Assembly: GCF_014280965.1 (NCBI RefSeq)
Contig: NZ_JACODZ010000001.1
Location: 372,001-436,000, forward strand
DNA: 64,000 nt
Source: Echinicola salinicaeni
GTDB lineage: Bacteria > Bacteroidota > Bacteroidia > Cytophagales > Cyclobacteriaceae
Direction of reading: 5' to 3'
Positions 43,594 through 52,508 of the stretch are shown in pieces. Within the stretch, counting starts at the first letter, position 1. Each line of letters begins with the position of its first letter. Position numbers and translations under genes: made by a program. The notes under the pieces are model-generated. The model searched no databases. It saw only the letters and a list, made by a program, of their open reading frames with translations, and was not told where the DNA came from.

Positions 43594-46500
43594 TTAAAAT
43601 ACGATGCTAATTTTTGTATTCCTATCCTCAGAAATATCCAGTTTTCCGTTCAGTTGCTCCACCAAAGACCGGATCATGCTCAAGCCAAAAGATGTAGATT
43701 CCAGAATCAAGGATTCTGTGAGCCCTTGTCCATTGTCTGAAAATGAAAAATGCATCAAACCGTTTTTCTTAGTCAGGTTTAAGTTAATAATAATCTTATC
43801 CTCTTGGACATGTTTAAATGAGTTGGTGATCAGCTCGTTCAGAATAAGCCCCAGAGGAATGGCCTTGTCAAGCTCCAAAGAAAAGTCATCAGCTTTGAAA
43901 TTATATTCAAAGGATTTATAATTGCTTTTAAAGGCTGTTTCAATTTGATCGAATAAGTCTTTTATGTAATTTTTACAATTGACCGTAGAATCGATTTCGT
44001 TCACATATAGCTTTTGGTGCAAAAGAGAAAGTGCCTGCATCCGCATACGTCCGTCTGTAAGTGCTTCTTTGGCGTTGAGGTCTTTTACACTTCTGCTTTG
44101 AAGGTTTAAGATACTGGAGACGAGTTGTAAATTGTTTTTTACTCGGTGGTTGAGCTCTCGTAAGAGGTTTTCAATTTTTTGGTTTTTTTGCTGTAAAATG
44201 AGGTGCTGTGCTTCTATTTTGTCTTTTTGAAGTTGTATTTCAGAGGTTCTTTCGCTCACCATGTTTTGAAGTCTTTCCCTTTTATTATTTAGACTCAAAA
44301 ACTGATAGAGGACTATGCCCAAAAATGAAAGTGTAAATAAAGTCTTGAACCACCATGTCCGGTGCCAAGGAGGAAGGATGGTGACCGCTAGAGATGCCTT
44401 CTGGGTTGACCACTTGCCATCATTATTGCAGGCCATTACTTGGAAGGTATAGTTTCCGGGGGGCAAATTGGTATAGGTGGTAGATCGGTTATCAGTGACA
44501 GGCCTCCAGTCTTTATCATAGCCTAATAATCGGTATTGAAACTTGTTTTTATGACCATTAATATGGTTAATAGCAGTAAAATGAAATGAAATTACCGATT
44601 GTTCATGCGTGAAGGTCACAGATTTGGTATGAGTAGCGGCCTGTTTTAAGATTTTGCTGGAATCTCCAGGGCTTATGGGGTTATTAAACAGATCTATGCT
44701 TGTTATTAATACCTCTGGCTCAAGTTTGTTTTCTGGGATCTGCTGGGGATCGAAATATTCAAGACCAGTAGAATTGCCAAAGAAAATCCGGCCTTTGTCA
44801 TCTTTGTAGGCAGCGCGAAAGATAAAATAGTTATCCATGATGCCATCCTGGCCATTGTAATTTCTTAAATCTCCATCTGGACTCTTTTGGGAAATTCCTT
44901 CTGCCGTAGCTATCCATAGATTTCCTTTATTATCCTCAATAGTTGAACTGATCACATTGGAAGGCAGGCCATCCACGGTGTAATAATTGGTGAATGAGCT
45001 ATCGTTTGTATTGAACTTGCTGAGGCCAAGTTCTGTGCTTATCCATAAATTTCCTAAATGGTCTTCGGAAATATGGTTGATTTTATTATTGCTCAGGCTA
45101 TTGAAATCTCCCTCTACATGTTGGAATTTTTTAAAGGTTTGACTTTCCTCATCTAGGAGGTTAAGACCTCCTTGGCTCCCGACCCATATATTATTTTTGC
45201 TGTCTTCGAATATATAGGAAATAAATTCATCATGATTTCCCTGATTGACGAGCTGATCATTGATCGGAAAGGGATCAGCCTGCTGTGTTTCTTCATTCCA
45301 GATAAATAAGCCTTTTTCTGAATTGCCAATCCATATCCTGTTTTTGCTGTCACATAAAATGGGCAAATTGAATTCTGGAAGGAACTTTCCCTTAGGTGTC
45401 TTATGTGTTAGCGGGCTCAGCTTTTTTGTTTGGTGATTCCAGACATAAATAAAATTACTCCAAGTACTTATCCAGTAGATATGATCTGAAATTCTAGTGA
45501 TCATGGCCATTCTGTTCACACTATTGGGGTCACCATTTGCTATTTTATAATTTTCTGTTTTGCCGGTTTCAAAGTTTTTGACAAAAAGACCTGAATAAGT
45601 GGTGAAAATATATTCATCCTTATTATGTTGGATCATGCTCGATACCCTGGAATAATATTTGTCCGAAGCGTTTGTTACCAGTTTTAAGGAATTGAATTTG
45701 TTGTAATGGGGATGGTATTGGAATAGTCCTTCATTATATACGGCCACCCAGAGACTTCCATCCCGGCCAGGACTGACTTTGTAAATATTGTCTCCTTTCA
45801 GCTTGTTTGGTTTTGACTTATCAGACCAGATGCGTTGGATTTGATTTGATTTTAGGTCCATTACGTTCAAACCATCAAGAGTGCCCACAAATAGTTTGTT
45901 TGGATGATAAGGATGTTTATTGATGGAGAAGATGACATCATGACTTAGGCTATTGGGGTTTTGATTGGACTTGAAGTGGGTGAAGGTTTTGGTTTTTATA
46001 TCCATCTTATCCAAACCTGCTCCAGTGCCCAGCCAAAGTGTTCCTTTTGGGTACTCTAGAATATCATAGAGGTAAAAATGACTTAAGCTGTTTTCGTCAT
46101 TTTCATGATGCTTAATAGCGGTATACTTTTTTGTTTCCAAGTCTAGTATATTCAATCCATTGCCAGTAGCGATGAAGAGACTTTTATGGTCTTGGGATAG
46201 TTTTATCTGTCGGATAGTCTTGCTCAATAAACCATCTTCCATATCATATCTGGTAAATTTACCGCTTTTGAGGTCAAACATGGAGAGCCCATTGTCAGTG
46301 CCTAGCCAGATATTCCCATTGGGGTCTTCAGCTATTCCCCTGACCCTGTTATCACTGATGGAAAGAGAATCATCTTTGTCATAGGAGAAGCTGGTGAAAT
46401 TATCGGTATTTGGATTGTACCTGCTGAGGCCTCCTCCATAGGTTCCTGCCCAGATATTATTTTGGCTGTCCTCAAATATCACCCAAACAAAATCATAGGC

Positions 46501-46749
46501 CAATGAGCTGCTATCGGCTACATCATGCTGATAGGATTTGAAGGAATTGCCGTCAAATTTCCAAAGCCCATTTTCTCCTGCTACCCAGAGATAGCCACTT
46601 TGACTATGCAGTATATCATAGGGAAAAGGTTGGTTGATCCCATCAGTTAAATCATAAGCCCTGAAATTTTCGAAAAGCCCCTTCGAAAAGACTGGATCTA
46701 CACTTGATGAAAGCATTAAAAAGATACAAAAAGATAATATTCTAAGCAT
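43594..46749 (-). CDS. Propeller-sensor histidine kinase (Reg_prop, Y_Y_Y, HisKA_2)
   Basis: The 1051-residue protein has a signal peptide, then a 14-blade-type periplasmic double propeller made of Reg_prop repeats (for example NIWLGTDNGLSMFD). A Y_Y_Y immunoglobulin-like domain (YTNLPPGNYTFQVMACNNDG) follows near 745-790, then one membrane helix near 800-825. The kinase has His868 in ELNHRVKNNLQ (HisKA_2 type) and ATPase motifs NELITNSFKH and DNGQGL. Hybrid two-component systems of Bacteroidota usually fuse the receiver and AraC domains to such a sensor. Here they are absent and a separate LuxR-type regulator follows. Ligand unknown. Confidence 0.94.
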   Translation of the reverse strand: MLRILSFCIFLMLSSSVDPVFSKGLFENFRAYDLTDGINQPFPYDILHSQSGYLWVAGENGLWKFDGNSFKSYQHDVADSSSLAYDFVWVIFEDSQNNIWAGTYGGGLSRYNPNTDNFTSFSYDKDDSLSISDNRVRGIAEDPNGNIWLGTDNGLSMFDLKSGKFTRYDMEDGLLSKTIRQIKLSQDHKSLFIATGNGLNILDLETKKYTAIKHHENDENSLSHFYLYDILEYPKGTLWLGTGAGLDKMDIKTKTFTHFKSNQNPNSLSHDVIFSINKHPYHPNKLFVGTLDGLNVMDLKSNQIQRIWSDKSKPNKLKGDNIYKVSPGRDGSLWVAVYNEGLFQYHPHYNKFNSLKLVTNASDKYYSRVSSMIQHNKDEYIFTTYSGLFVKNFETGKTENYKIANGDPNSVNRMAMITRISDHIYWISTWSNFIYVWNHQTKKLSPLTHKTPKGKFLPEFNLPILCDSKNRIWIGNSEKGLFIWNEETQQADPFPINDQLVNQGNHDEFISYIFEDSKNNIWVGSQGGLNLLDEESQTFKKFQHVEGDFNSLSNNKINHISEDHLGNLWISTELGLSKFNTNDSSFTNYYTVDGLPSNVISSTIEDNKGNLWIATAEGISQKSPDGDLRNYNGQDGIMDNYFIFRAAYKDDKGRIFFGNSTGLEYFDPQQIPENKLEPEVLITSIDLFNNPISPGDSSKILKQAATHTKSVTFTHEQSVISFHFTAINHINGHKNKFQYRLLGYDKDWRPVTDNRSTTYTNLPPGNYTFQVMACNNDGKWSTQKASLAVTILPPWHRTWWFKTLFTLSFLGIVLYQFLSLNNKRERLQNMVSERTSEIQLQKDKIEAQHLILQQKNQKIENLLRELNHRVKNNLQLVSSILNLQSRSVKDLNAKEALTDGRMRMQALSLLHQKLYVNEIDSTVNCKNYIKDLFDQIETAFKSNYKSFEYNFKADDFSLELDKAIPLGLILNELITNSFKHVQEDKIIINLNLTKKNGLMHFSFSDNGQGLTESLILESTSFGLSMIRSLVEQLNGKLDISEDRNTKISIVF

Positions 46750-46986
46750 ACGTAAAAATTGTCATTGCCCTTGGTTTAAGCAATACCTAATTTAATGTAT
46801 TTATGTGCTAATAAATAAAAAATGGTAAATTTCATTGGTAGTGGTTGATCATCTTAATTCTTACCAAAGTCTCTAAGCAGATCTTTGAATTAATAAGTGT
46901 AATAAATACAAATAATATTTTTAAATTGTGCTGGTAAAATTATATTCCACAAAACGATAAAACTAAAAGATAAAACCAATTGACCA

Positions 46987-47691
46987 ATGAGTAAATATTT
47001 AGAGTTAAAAAGAGAGTGTTACGAGGCCAATATGCAACTGCCCAAGTTGGATTTGGTAGTTTATACCTTTGGCAATGTAAGTGCTGTGGATAGAAATGAA
47101 GGAGTCTTTGCCATTAAGCCAAGCGGAGTGGCCTATGAGAAGTTGAAGCCTGCGGATATCGTTATTATGGATTTTGATAGTAAAGTAGTAGAGGGGGAAA
47201 TGCGTCCTTCTTCAGATACCAAGACGCATGCATATTTATATAAGGAATGGAGTGATATAGGAGGAATCGTCCATACGCATTCCTTATATGGGGTTTCTTG
47301 GGCACAAGCGCAAATGGATATTCCAATTTTTGGAACTACCCATGCAGATCATCTTACCAAAGATATTCCCTGCGCTCCACCTATGGCCGATGAATTGATA
47401 CAGGGGAATTATGAATATATGACTGGTAAGCAGATTTTGGATTGTTTTCATGATAAAGGCCTGGATTATCAGGAAGTTGAGATGGTTTTGATAGGTAGCC
47501 ATGGTCCCTTCACTTGGGGAAAAACTGCGGAAAAAGCAGTTTACAATAGCAAAGTGTTGGAGGAAGTTGCAAAAATGGCTTATCTTACGCTCCAAATTAA
47601 CCCTAATGCACCTCGCCTTAAGGATGCTTTGATCAAAAAACACTATGATCGTAAGCATGGTAAAGATGCCTATTATGGGCAAGGTTGCTAA
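46987..47691 (+). CDS. araD: L-ribulose-5-phosphate 4-epimerase
   Basis: The 234-residue protein has the class II aldolase/AraD fold with zinc-binding HTH (VHTHSLYGVSWA) and a further His in IGSHGPFTWG. It also has the DHLTKDIPC-type loop and the C-terminal YYGQ catalytic Tyr region. It converts L-ribulose 5-phosphate to D-xylulose 5-phosphate in the cytoplasm. It completes the last step of arabinose use with AraB 14 kb away. It is 22 bases before the aldose epimerase gene, so co-transcription is likely. Divergent from the propeller kinase. Confidence 0.95.
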   Translation: MSKYLELKRECYEANMQLPKLDLVVYTFGNVSAVDRNEGVFAIKPSGVAYEKLKPADIVIMDFDSKVVEGEMRPSSDTKTHAYLYKEWSDIGGIVHTHSLYGVSWAQAQMDIPIFGTTHADHLTKDIPCAPPMADELIQGNYEYMTGKQILDCFHDKGLDYQEVEMVLIGSHGPFTWGKTAEKAVYNSKVLEEVAKMAYLTLQINPNAPRLKDALIKKHYDRKHGKDAYYGQGC

Positions 47692-47713
47692 TTTATAACC
47701 AAAAATAAACTCT

Positions 47714-48874
47714 ATGAACCTATTGAAATCTAATCTTTTAGGACTGTCTGTTATGGCTTTAGCCTTATCTTTTTATGCCTGTTCTCCCAAATCATCTGAA
47801 AAATCTGAAGCTACTGAAGAAGTCCAAGAACAGGACAATGGCTTGGATGTAACCGTAGCCAATGCTACCGTGGATGGCAAGGAAGCCCAAATCTACACCC
47901 TTAAAAATGCCAATGGCATTGAAGTGGATATTTCCAATTATGGCGGGGTAATCCCAAGGATGGTCGTTCCTGATAGGGACGGAAACTTGGAGAATATCGT
48001 TTTACATTATGAAGACCTGGAAGGCTACAGTACGAGTACCAATTATTTCGGTTCAACAGTAGGCCGTTATGCCAACAGGATTGCTAAAGGTAAATTTTCT
48101 TTGGATGGAGAAGAATATACATTAGCTACCAATGATGACACAAATCACCTGCACGGAGGTGACAAAGGATTCAATAAAGTCTTTTGGAACGCTAAAATTG
48201 AGGAAAGCGATGATGTTGCTGGCCTGACCTTGACTTATGTAAGTCCTGATGGTGAAGAAGGCTATCCTGGGGAACTGACTACCAATGTGACCTTTGAACT
48301 GAACAATGACAATGAGTTTCATATTTCATTTGAAGCCGCTACGAGTAAAGCAACAGTGGTAAACCTTACCCACCACGGATATTTTAACCTTAGTGGTTTG
48401 AAGGAAACTATCTTAGACCATGAATTGACTATTATGGCGGACCACTATACTCCAGTGGATGCTACTTTGATTCCAACAGGAGAAGTATTGTCTGTGGAGG
48501 GGACACCTTTTGATTTTACCAGCCCACATAAAATTGGAGAAAGAATCGCCGAAGTGGAAGGTGGATACGATCATAATTATGTGGTGAAAACTGAGCATGA
48601 TGGTAAAATGGCCAAAATGGTGGAGTTATATCATGAAGGTACCGGTCGTGTGCTTGAAGTTTATGCTGATTCTCCTGCCATACAGTTTTATAGTGGTAAC
48701 TTTCTTGATGGTACTATTACCGTGGATGGTGTGACTTATGATCAGTATTATGGTTTGTGTCTTGAGCCACAAACTTTCCCTAATTCACCAAATGAAGAAA
48801 GTTTTCCTTCTGCTAGGTTAAACCCAGGAGAGACTTATAGCCATAATATCAAATATCACTTTGGCGTAAAGTAA
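47714..48874 (+). CDS. galM: Aldose 1-epimerase (galactose mutarotase), lipoprotein
   Basis: The 386-residue protein has a lipoprotein signal (FYAC, Cys23) and an acidic linker, then the GalM domain. It shows NRIAKGKFSLDG, catalytic His in LTHHGYFNL and catalytic Glu in LEPQTFPN. It interconverts alpha and beta anomers of free aldoses. Membrane anchoring in the periplasm fits conversion of sugar released by the exported arabinosidases before uptake. Linked to araD by 22 bases; a T-rich terminator follows. Confidence 0.93.
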   Translation: MNLLKSNLLGLSVMALALSFYACSPKSSEKSEATEEVQEQDNGLDVTVANATVDGKEAQIYTLKNANGIEVDISNYGGVIPRMVVPDRDGNLENIVLHYEDLEGYSTSTNYFGSTVGRYANRIAKGKFSLDGEEYTLATNDDTNHLHGGDKGFNKVFWNAKIEESDDVAGLTLTYVSPDGEEGYPGELTTNVTFELNNDNEFHISFEAATSKATVVNLTHHGYFNLSGLKETILDHELTIMADHYTPVDATLIPTGEVLSVEGTPFDFTSPHKIGERIAEVEGGYDHNYVVKTEHDGKMAKMVELYHEGTGRVLEVYADSPAIQFYSGNFLDGTITVDGVTYDQYYGLCLEPQTFPNSPNEESFPSARLNPGETYSHNIKYHFGVK

Positions 48875-48896
48875 TCCATTCTATATAGATTTTATC

Positions 48897-48938
48897 AAAA
48901 ACCACAGTTTGACAAATCATCTTGCTGTGGTTTTTTTT
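48897..48938 (+). terminator. Intrinsic terminator of araD-galM
   Basis: Stem AACCACAG/CTGTGGTT with a 17-base loop and T8 tail, 25 bases after galM. Confidence 0.78.
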
Positions 48939-49173
48939 TATATCCCCCAGTTTAGGGCTAATCTATATAAGGTTTAGCGCTGAGTTTGCGGAGAGCGCAG
49001 AGGTAAGAGGTTGATTATTTCCCTAATCCTTCTTGGTCGGAAAAACATAGGGATCTATTTATGGCTTTCCGACTTTGAAGCATAATTCCTAGTTTTGTCC
49101 TAAATGAATTCCCGTAAATTCATGAAAAGTATTATTTAATCCGTGAAATAAAGGATGATCAGAAAATTTAAAG
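48939..49173. other. Intergenic stretch, no gene found
   Basis: It holds a GC-rich segment with GCGCTGAG...GAGAGCGC near 48980-49000. No reading frame or clear promoter was identified before the Nudix gene. Confidence 0.35.
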
Positions 49174-49632
49174 ATGATGAAGTCCATATATCCAGAGCCT
49201 ACTGTAGGCGCGATTATTTTTAATCCCAAGAATGAAATTTTATTGTGCAAATCAGCCAAATGGAACAATCAATTTGTGATCCCCGGAGGTCATATTGAGA
49301 AAGGGGAAAAAATGGAGACGGCCTTAAAACGTGAAGTCCTGGAAGAAACAGGCCTGGAAGTTTATGATTTAGAACTGGTAAGTATCCAGGAAAGTGTCAA
49401 TTCGGATAAATTCGAAGAGGAGCGCCATTTTATATTTATAGACTTTTGCTGCAGGACAGATAGTGAAAAGGTGGTGCTGAATGATGAGGCGGATGAGTAT
49501 GCCTGGGTAAGGCCAGAGGATATTTTAACTTATGACCTGGGAGGCTTTTGCAGACAATTTTTCGAGGAATGGCTTAAGAAGGAGGGTTCAATGTATAAGA
49601 AAGGTGTGTATTATGGTTATGTGGAAAAATAA
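49174..49632 (+). CDS. Nudix hydrolase
   Basis: The 152-residue protein has an intact Nudix box (GGHIEKGEKMETALKREV then LEETGLE; the required Gly, Glu, Arg-Glu and Glu-Glu are all present), so it is likely an active pyrophosphohydrolase. The short size and lack of a winged-helix C-terminal domain argue against it being the arabinose regulator AraR of Bacteroidota, which is also Nudix-derived. No substrate can be given. It lies between galM and a GH43 gene, convergent with the latter. Confidence 0.9.
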   Translation: MMKSIYPEPTVGAIIFNPKNEILLCKSAKWNNQFVIPGGHIEKGEKMETALKREVLEETGLEVYDLELVSIQESVNSDKFEEERHFIFIDFCCRTDSEKVVLNDEADEYAWVRPEDILTYDLGGFCRQFFEEWLKKEGSMYKKGVYYGYVEK

Positions 49633-49635
49633 GGC

Positions 49636-49699
49636 TGTCTTGAAAGTAATTATTGTTCCATTAGTTTTGCCAATGGCATAACAAATATTTTTCAAGACA
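49636..49699. terminator. Inverted repeat between Nudix and GH43 genes
   Basis: TGTCTTGAAA/TTTCAAGACA perfect arms with an inner CCATT/AATGG pair lie between converging genes; it may terminate both transcripts, but the T tract is weak. Confidence 0.5.
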
Positions 49700-49710
49700 A
49701 CTTTATTTCT

Positions 49711-50691
49711 TTATTCTGCAGGATCTATACCTTCTGAGGTCATGATGACCCGCTTCATGGTGCCGTCAGGATTATAATAGAGGTAATCCACGCATACCGA
49801 TCTTCTAAAGCTGCCGCCATCAGTTGGGATGCTCCCGTTATGGTAGATGAAATAGTCTTTTCCTTTGTATTCTATGATGGCTTGGTGATTGGTATTGCTG
49901 TTACCTGCCACCTCATTAAGGATGCCTTTGTATTCCCAAGGACCATTGATGCTTTTGCTCATGGCATAGGCAGTTTTTTCGGGGAACTGATAGGCATAGG
50001 AAAGGTAATAGTTATCGCCTTTTTTGTGCACCCAAGGGGCTTCGGTAAAATTGGGCAATGGAATTTGCATGATTTCACTGTCCAGTTCGAGCATATTATC
50101 CTTCAACTTCGCATAATAACAAATGGTATTGCCCCAGAACAGATGGGCAGATCCATCATCATCGATAAACACCGTCGGGTCGATATCATCCCAGCTGATT
50201 TTGGTATCTGTGGTCATATCGTTGGTGATCAAGGCATGTCCAAGAGCATCCTTCCATGGACCTACAGGACTGTCTGAAACAGCTATTCCAATGGCTTTTC
50301 CATGGATATCCTTATGGGAAACGGTTACGTACCAATAGAATTTTCCATCCTTTTCAATGACTTCTGCGGCCCAAGCATCATCTGATGCCCAGTCAAAAGT
50401 TTCCTTTACATTAACAGCAGCCCTTTCTTCCCAGTTGACCATATCCGTGGAAGAATAAATCAACCACTCATGCATTTCATAGAAGTTTTTTCTTGGTGGT
50501 GCCTGGTCATGACCCACATAAAGAAATACCGTGTCCTCATGTACGATGGCTGCTGGGTCGGCGGTATATTTTTCTGTAATTACCGGATTGCCAGGAGCTT
50601 CAGGGATGATAGTTCCATTGCTGCCTTGTGCAAAGCTGGAAACAGTAATGCCCGCTAGCAAGCTGGTGAACAGAAAATTTTTGATTTTCAT
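49711..50691 (-). CDS. GH43 glycosidase, secreted
   Basis: The start at 50691 gives a signal peptide (cleavage after SSFAQ); an upstream in-frame ATG would add 20 residues before it. The 326-residue protein has a GH43 propeller with base Asp in YTADPAAIV, Asp in DDIDPTVFID and acid Glu in FTEAPWVHK. It resembles bacterial beta-xylosidase/alpha-L-arabinofuranosidases with a single domain. It is a separate transcript facing away from the cyclase gene, but its place near araD and galM supports a role in arabinose or xylose release. Confidence 0.88.
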   Translation of the reverse strand: MKIKNFLFTSLLAGITVSSFAQGSNGTIIPEAPGNPVITEKYTADPAAIVHEDTVFLYVGHDQAPPRKNFYEMHEWLIYSSTDMVNWEERAAVNVKETFDWASDDAWAAEVIEKDGKFYWYVTVSHKDIHGKAIGIAVSDSPVGPWKDALGHALITNDMTTDTKISWDDIDPTVFIDDDGSAHLFWGNTICYYAKLKDNMLELDSEIMQIPLPNFTEAPWVHKKGDNYYLSYAYQFPEKTAYAMSKSINGPWEYKGILNEVAGNSNTNHQAIIEYKGKDYFIYHNGSIPTDGGSFRRSVCVDYLYYNPDGTMKRVIMTSEGIDPAE

Positions 50692-51069
50692 ATCGGAGGT
50701 TATTTTAGGTTCTACTGTTTGAATTGTATTATATCCTATCAAAAATAGCATAGCTTTCTCTGATAAAAAATAATAAGTGTTAAAAATACAATAAAAAATA
50801 TTTGGCTATTGTTTTTTCCCTTTTAACCATCACCAAATCATGTCGCCTTGCAAACGAGGGCCAGTCTAGGCAAAGCCGCATTTGCAGAGAGGCTTGCTTA
50901 ATTCCAAGCATTTAAAATGCGCCATACGAATTCACGGATTCCTAAACATTCTCAATTAACTCACCCTTATGCCCAACGCAGCTGTTTTTACTATTAACTA
51001 ATTTCCTTAGTTTTAATAGAAGGAAAAACTAGTTCTTTTAATCTAATCAGTTAAGCAGCAAACCTCCCC
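50692..51069. other. Intergenic region between divergent genes
   Basis: No gene was found. The region should hold the promoters of GH43 (left) and the cyclase gene (right). A hairpin-like inverted repeat, CTATTAACTAA/TTAGTTTTAATAG with a few mismatches, occurs near 50992-51021. A short GAATTCACGG segment is present at about 50929. Confidence 0.4.
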
Positions 51070-52104
51070 ATGAAACTCCAAAACAGGCAAAAGTGGCAGA
51101 TCATTCGACAATATATGATAGGATGGTGCTTGGCATTGGCATTTTTTAGTGTGGTCAGGGGAGAAGGAACACGGGAATTGGGTTCGGTGCAGTTTGAGCT
51201 TTGGAAATCCATCTTGGTGTCTTTATTTGGCGGAGCGATATTTGGGGCGATCTCTGGATATGCCCAAATTTTGACAGAGGAGCATGGGTATAGAAAAATG
51301 TCCCTTAGGGGCTTGTGGGTGCTAAGGCTTATCTATGTGGTGCTGTTTTTGATCACCATGGTATCCTTGGCTTATCTGATTTTTGGAGAGGACATCACTT
51401 ATCTTGAATTTGCCTTTGAGCCGGGAAGTTTTGCGATCTATTTGTATCTCGTCTCGGTGGATATTTTTATGTTTAGCCTTAGACAGGTCAAGCTCTATTT
51501 TGGTGGCAATAACCTTTGGCAACTATTTAGTGGAAGATTTTATACCCCACGTGAGGAGGAACGCATTTTTATGTTTTTGGACCTGCAGTCGTCCACTGCC
51601 CATGCCGAAAGACTGGGGCATATCCAATACAGTAAATTGATTCAGGACTGTTTCAATGATTTGGGAATCGTAGCGGAAAATGAAGCAGAAATATACCAAT
51701 ATGTTGGCGATGAAGCCATCCTGACCTGGCAGCTGAAAGCGGGATTGAAAAGCCAAAACTGCCTGAGGGCCTTTTTTAATTTTAAGCAGCAGTTGCTGAA
51801 AAGAAAGGGCTATTATGCCCAAAATTATAATTGCCTGCCCCATTTCAAAGGAGGGATCCATGAGGGAATAGTTACGGTGACCGAGGTGGGCAAATACAAA
51901 AAAGAAATCGCCTACCATGGTGATGCCATAAACACTGCTGCTAGGATTCAAGGCCAATGCAATGCCCTGCAACAGGAATTCCTAATATCCGAGTCTTTAA
52001 AGGTAATGTTTGAAGATAGTAGCTTTGGTTTTGAGCAATTGGGAAGTATTGCACTTAAAGGAAAAGAGGAGGCTATTGAGCTTTATGGTGTGAAAGTTGG
52101 CTAA
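51070..52104 (+). CDS. Membrane-bound class III adenylate/guanylate cyclase
   Basis: The 344-residue protein has four membrane helices in the first 140 residues, then a class III cyclase domain. The metal-binding Asp are Asp171 (MFLDLQSST) and Asp214 (YVGDEAI), and the GDAINTAARIQG motif holds the conserved Asn and Arg. Adenine or guanine preference is not clear from the sequence. It makes a cyclic nucleotide signal in the cytoplasm. Single gene, not linked to its neighbours. Confidence 0.9.
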   Translation: MKLQNRQKWQIIRQYMIGWCLALAFFSVVRGEGTRELGSVQFELWKSILVSLFGGAIFGAISGYAQILTEEHGYRKMSLRGLWVLRLIYVVLFLITMVSLAYLIFGEDITYLEFAFEPGSFAIYLYLVSVDIFMFSLRQVKLYFGGNNLWQLFSGRFYTPREEERIFMFLDLQSSTAHAERLGHIQYSKLIQDCFNDLGIVAENEAEIYQYVGDEAILTWQLKAGLKSQNCLRAFFNFKQQLLKRKGYYAQNYNCLPHFKGGIHEGIVTVTEVGKYKKEIAYHGDAINTAARIQGQCNALQQEFLISESLKVMFEDSSFGFEQLGSIALKGKEEAIELYGVKVG

Positions 52105-52187
52105 GTAGGCTTGTTTCATAAGGCCCTGCCATTGAGAGAAGTCAATTTTTTTCTCAAGTATAAGGGGGCTGAATGGGGTAAGCTCTT

Positions 52188-52263
52188 TGTCATTCCGACA
52201 ATAGGAGGAATCTCTTAAGGAATTCGTTACTGGAAGAGATCCCTCGATACCTCGGGATGACAA
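52188..52263. repeat. Intergenic palindromic repeat of the TTGTCATtCCGA type
   Basis: The ends TTGTCATTCCGA and CTCGGGATGACAA are inverted copies with a few G-T pairs, with GGAATCTCTT/AAGAGATCCC arms inside. The 76-base element resembles small extragenic palindromes that recur in Bacteroidota genomes. It may be transcribed as a folded RNA. Only one copy is in the window. Confidence 0.6.
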
Positions 52264-52444
52264 TAAATCGCGTCAGTGGTAGCAAAGACGAAGCAATATC
52301 ATCATTCGAAGACAGGATCGCTATGTTGTTCCTCATACCGATGATGGAGTTAATTATGATGAGATAACCTCGTTTTATGCGACTTGTCTGATCATTACAT
52401 AATTACTTCCCCATCACAAAAAAAACAATTTCCCCCTTTCAGAT

Positions 52445-52473
52445 AAAAAGCCAGCAAAACTAGCTGGCTTTTT
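52445..52473 (-). terminator. Terminator of the propeller/cytochrome operon
   Basis: Perfect 11-base stem AAAAAGCCAGC/GCTGGCTTTTT with a 7-base loop; on the minus strand a T run follows. It lies 35 bases after the NHL gene stop. Confidence 0.9.
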
Positions 52474-52508
52474 GGAATGCTCTTTATACTTTATCTGAAA
52501 GTCCAATA

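Larger units (their letters stand above)
52105..52508. other. Intergenic region, mostly a repeat and a terminator
   Basis: No credible gene lies here. It holds the palindromic repeat at 52188-52263, unplaced AT-rich sequence, and the terminator of the next leftward operon at 52445-52473. Confidence 0.5.

Noticed and set aside
49174-49632. Nudix protein as the arabinose regulator AraR
   Set aside because: It has an intact Nudix box and no winged-helix domain, and is too short for AraR/NrtR-type regulators.
51997-52263. 88-residue minus-strand frame
   Set aside because: Its start is inside the palindromic repeat and its end overlaps the cyclase gene. This is a common false call for such repeats.
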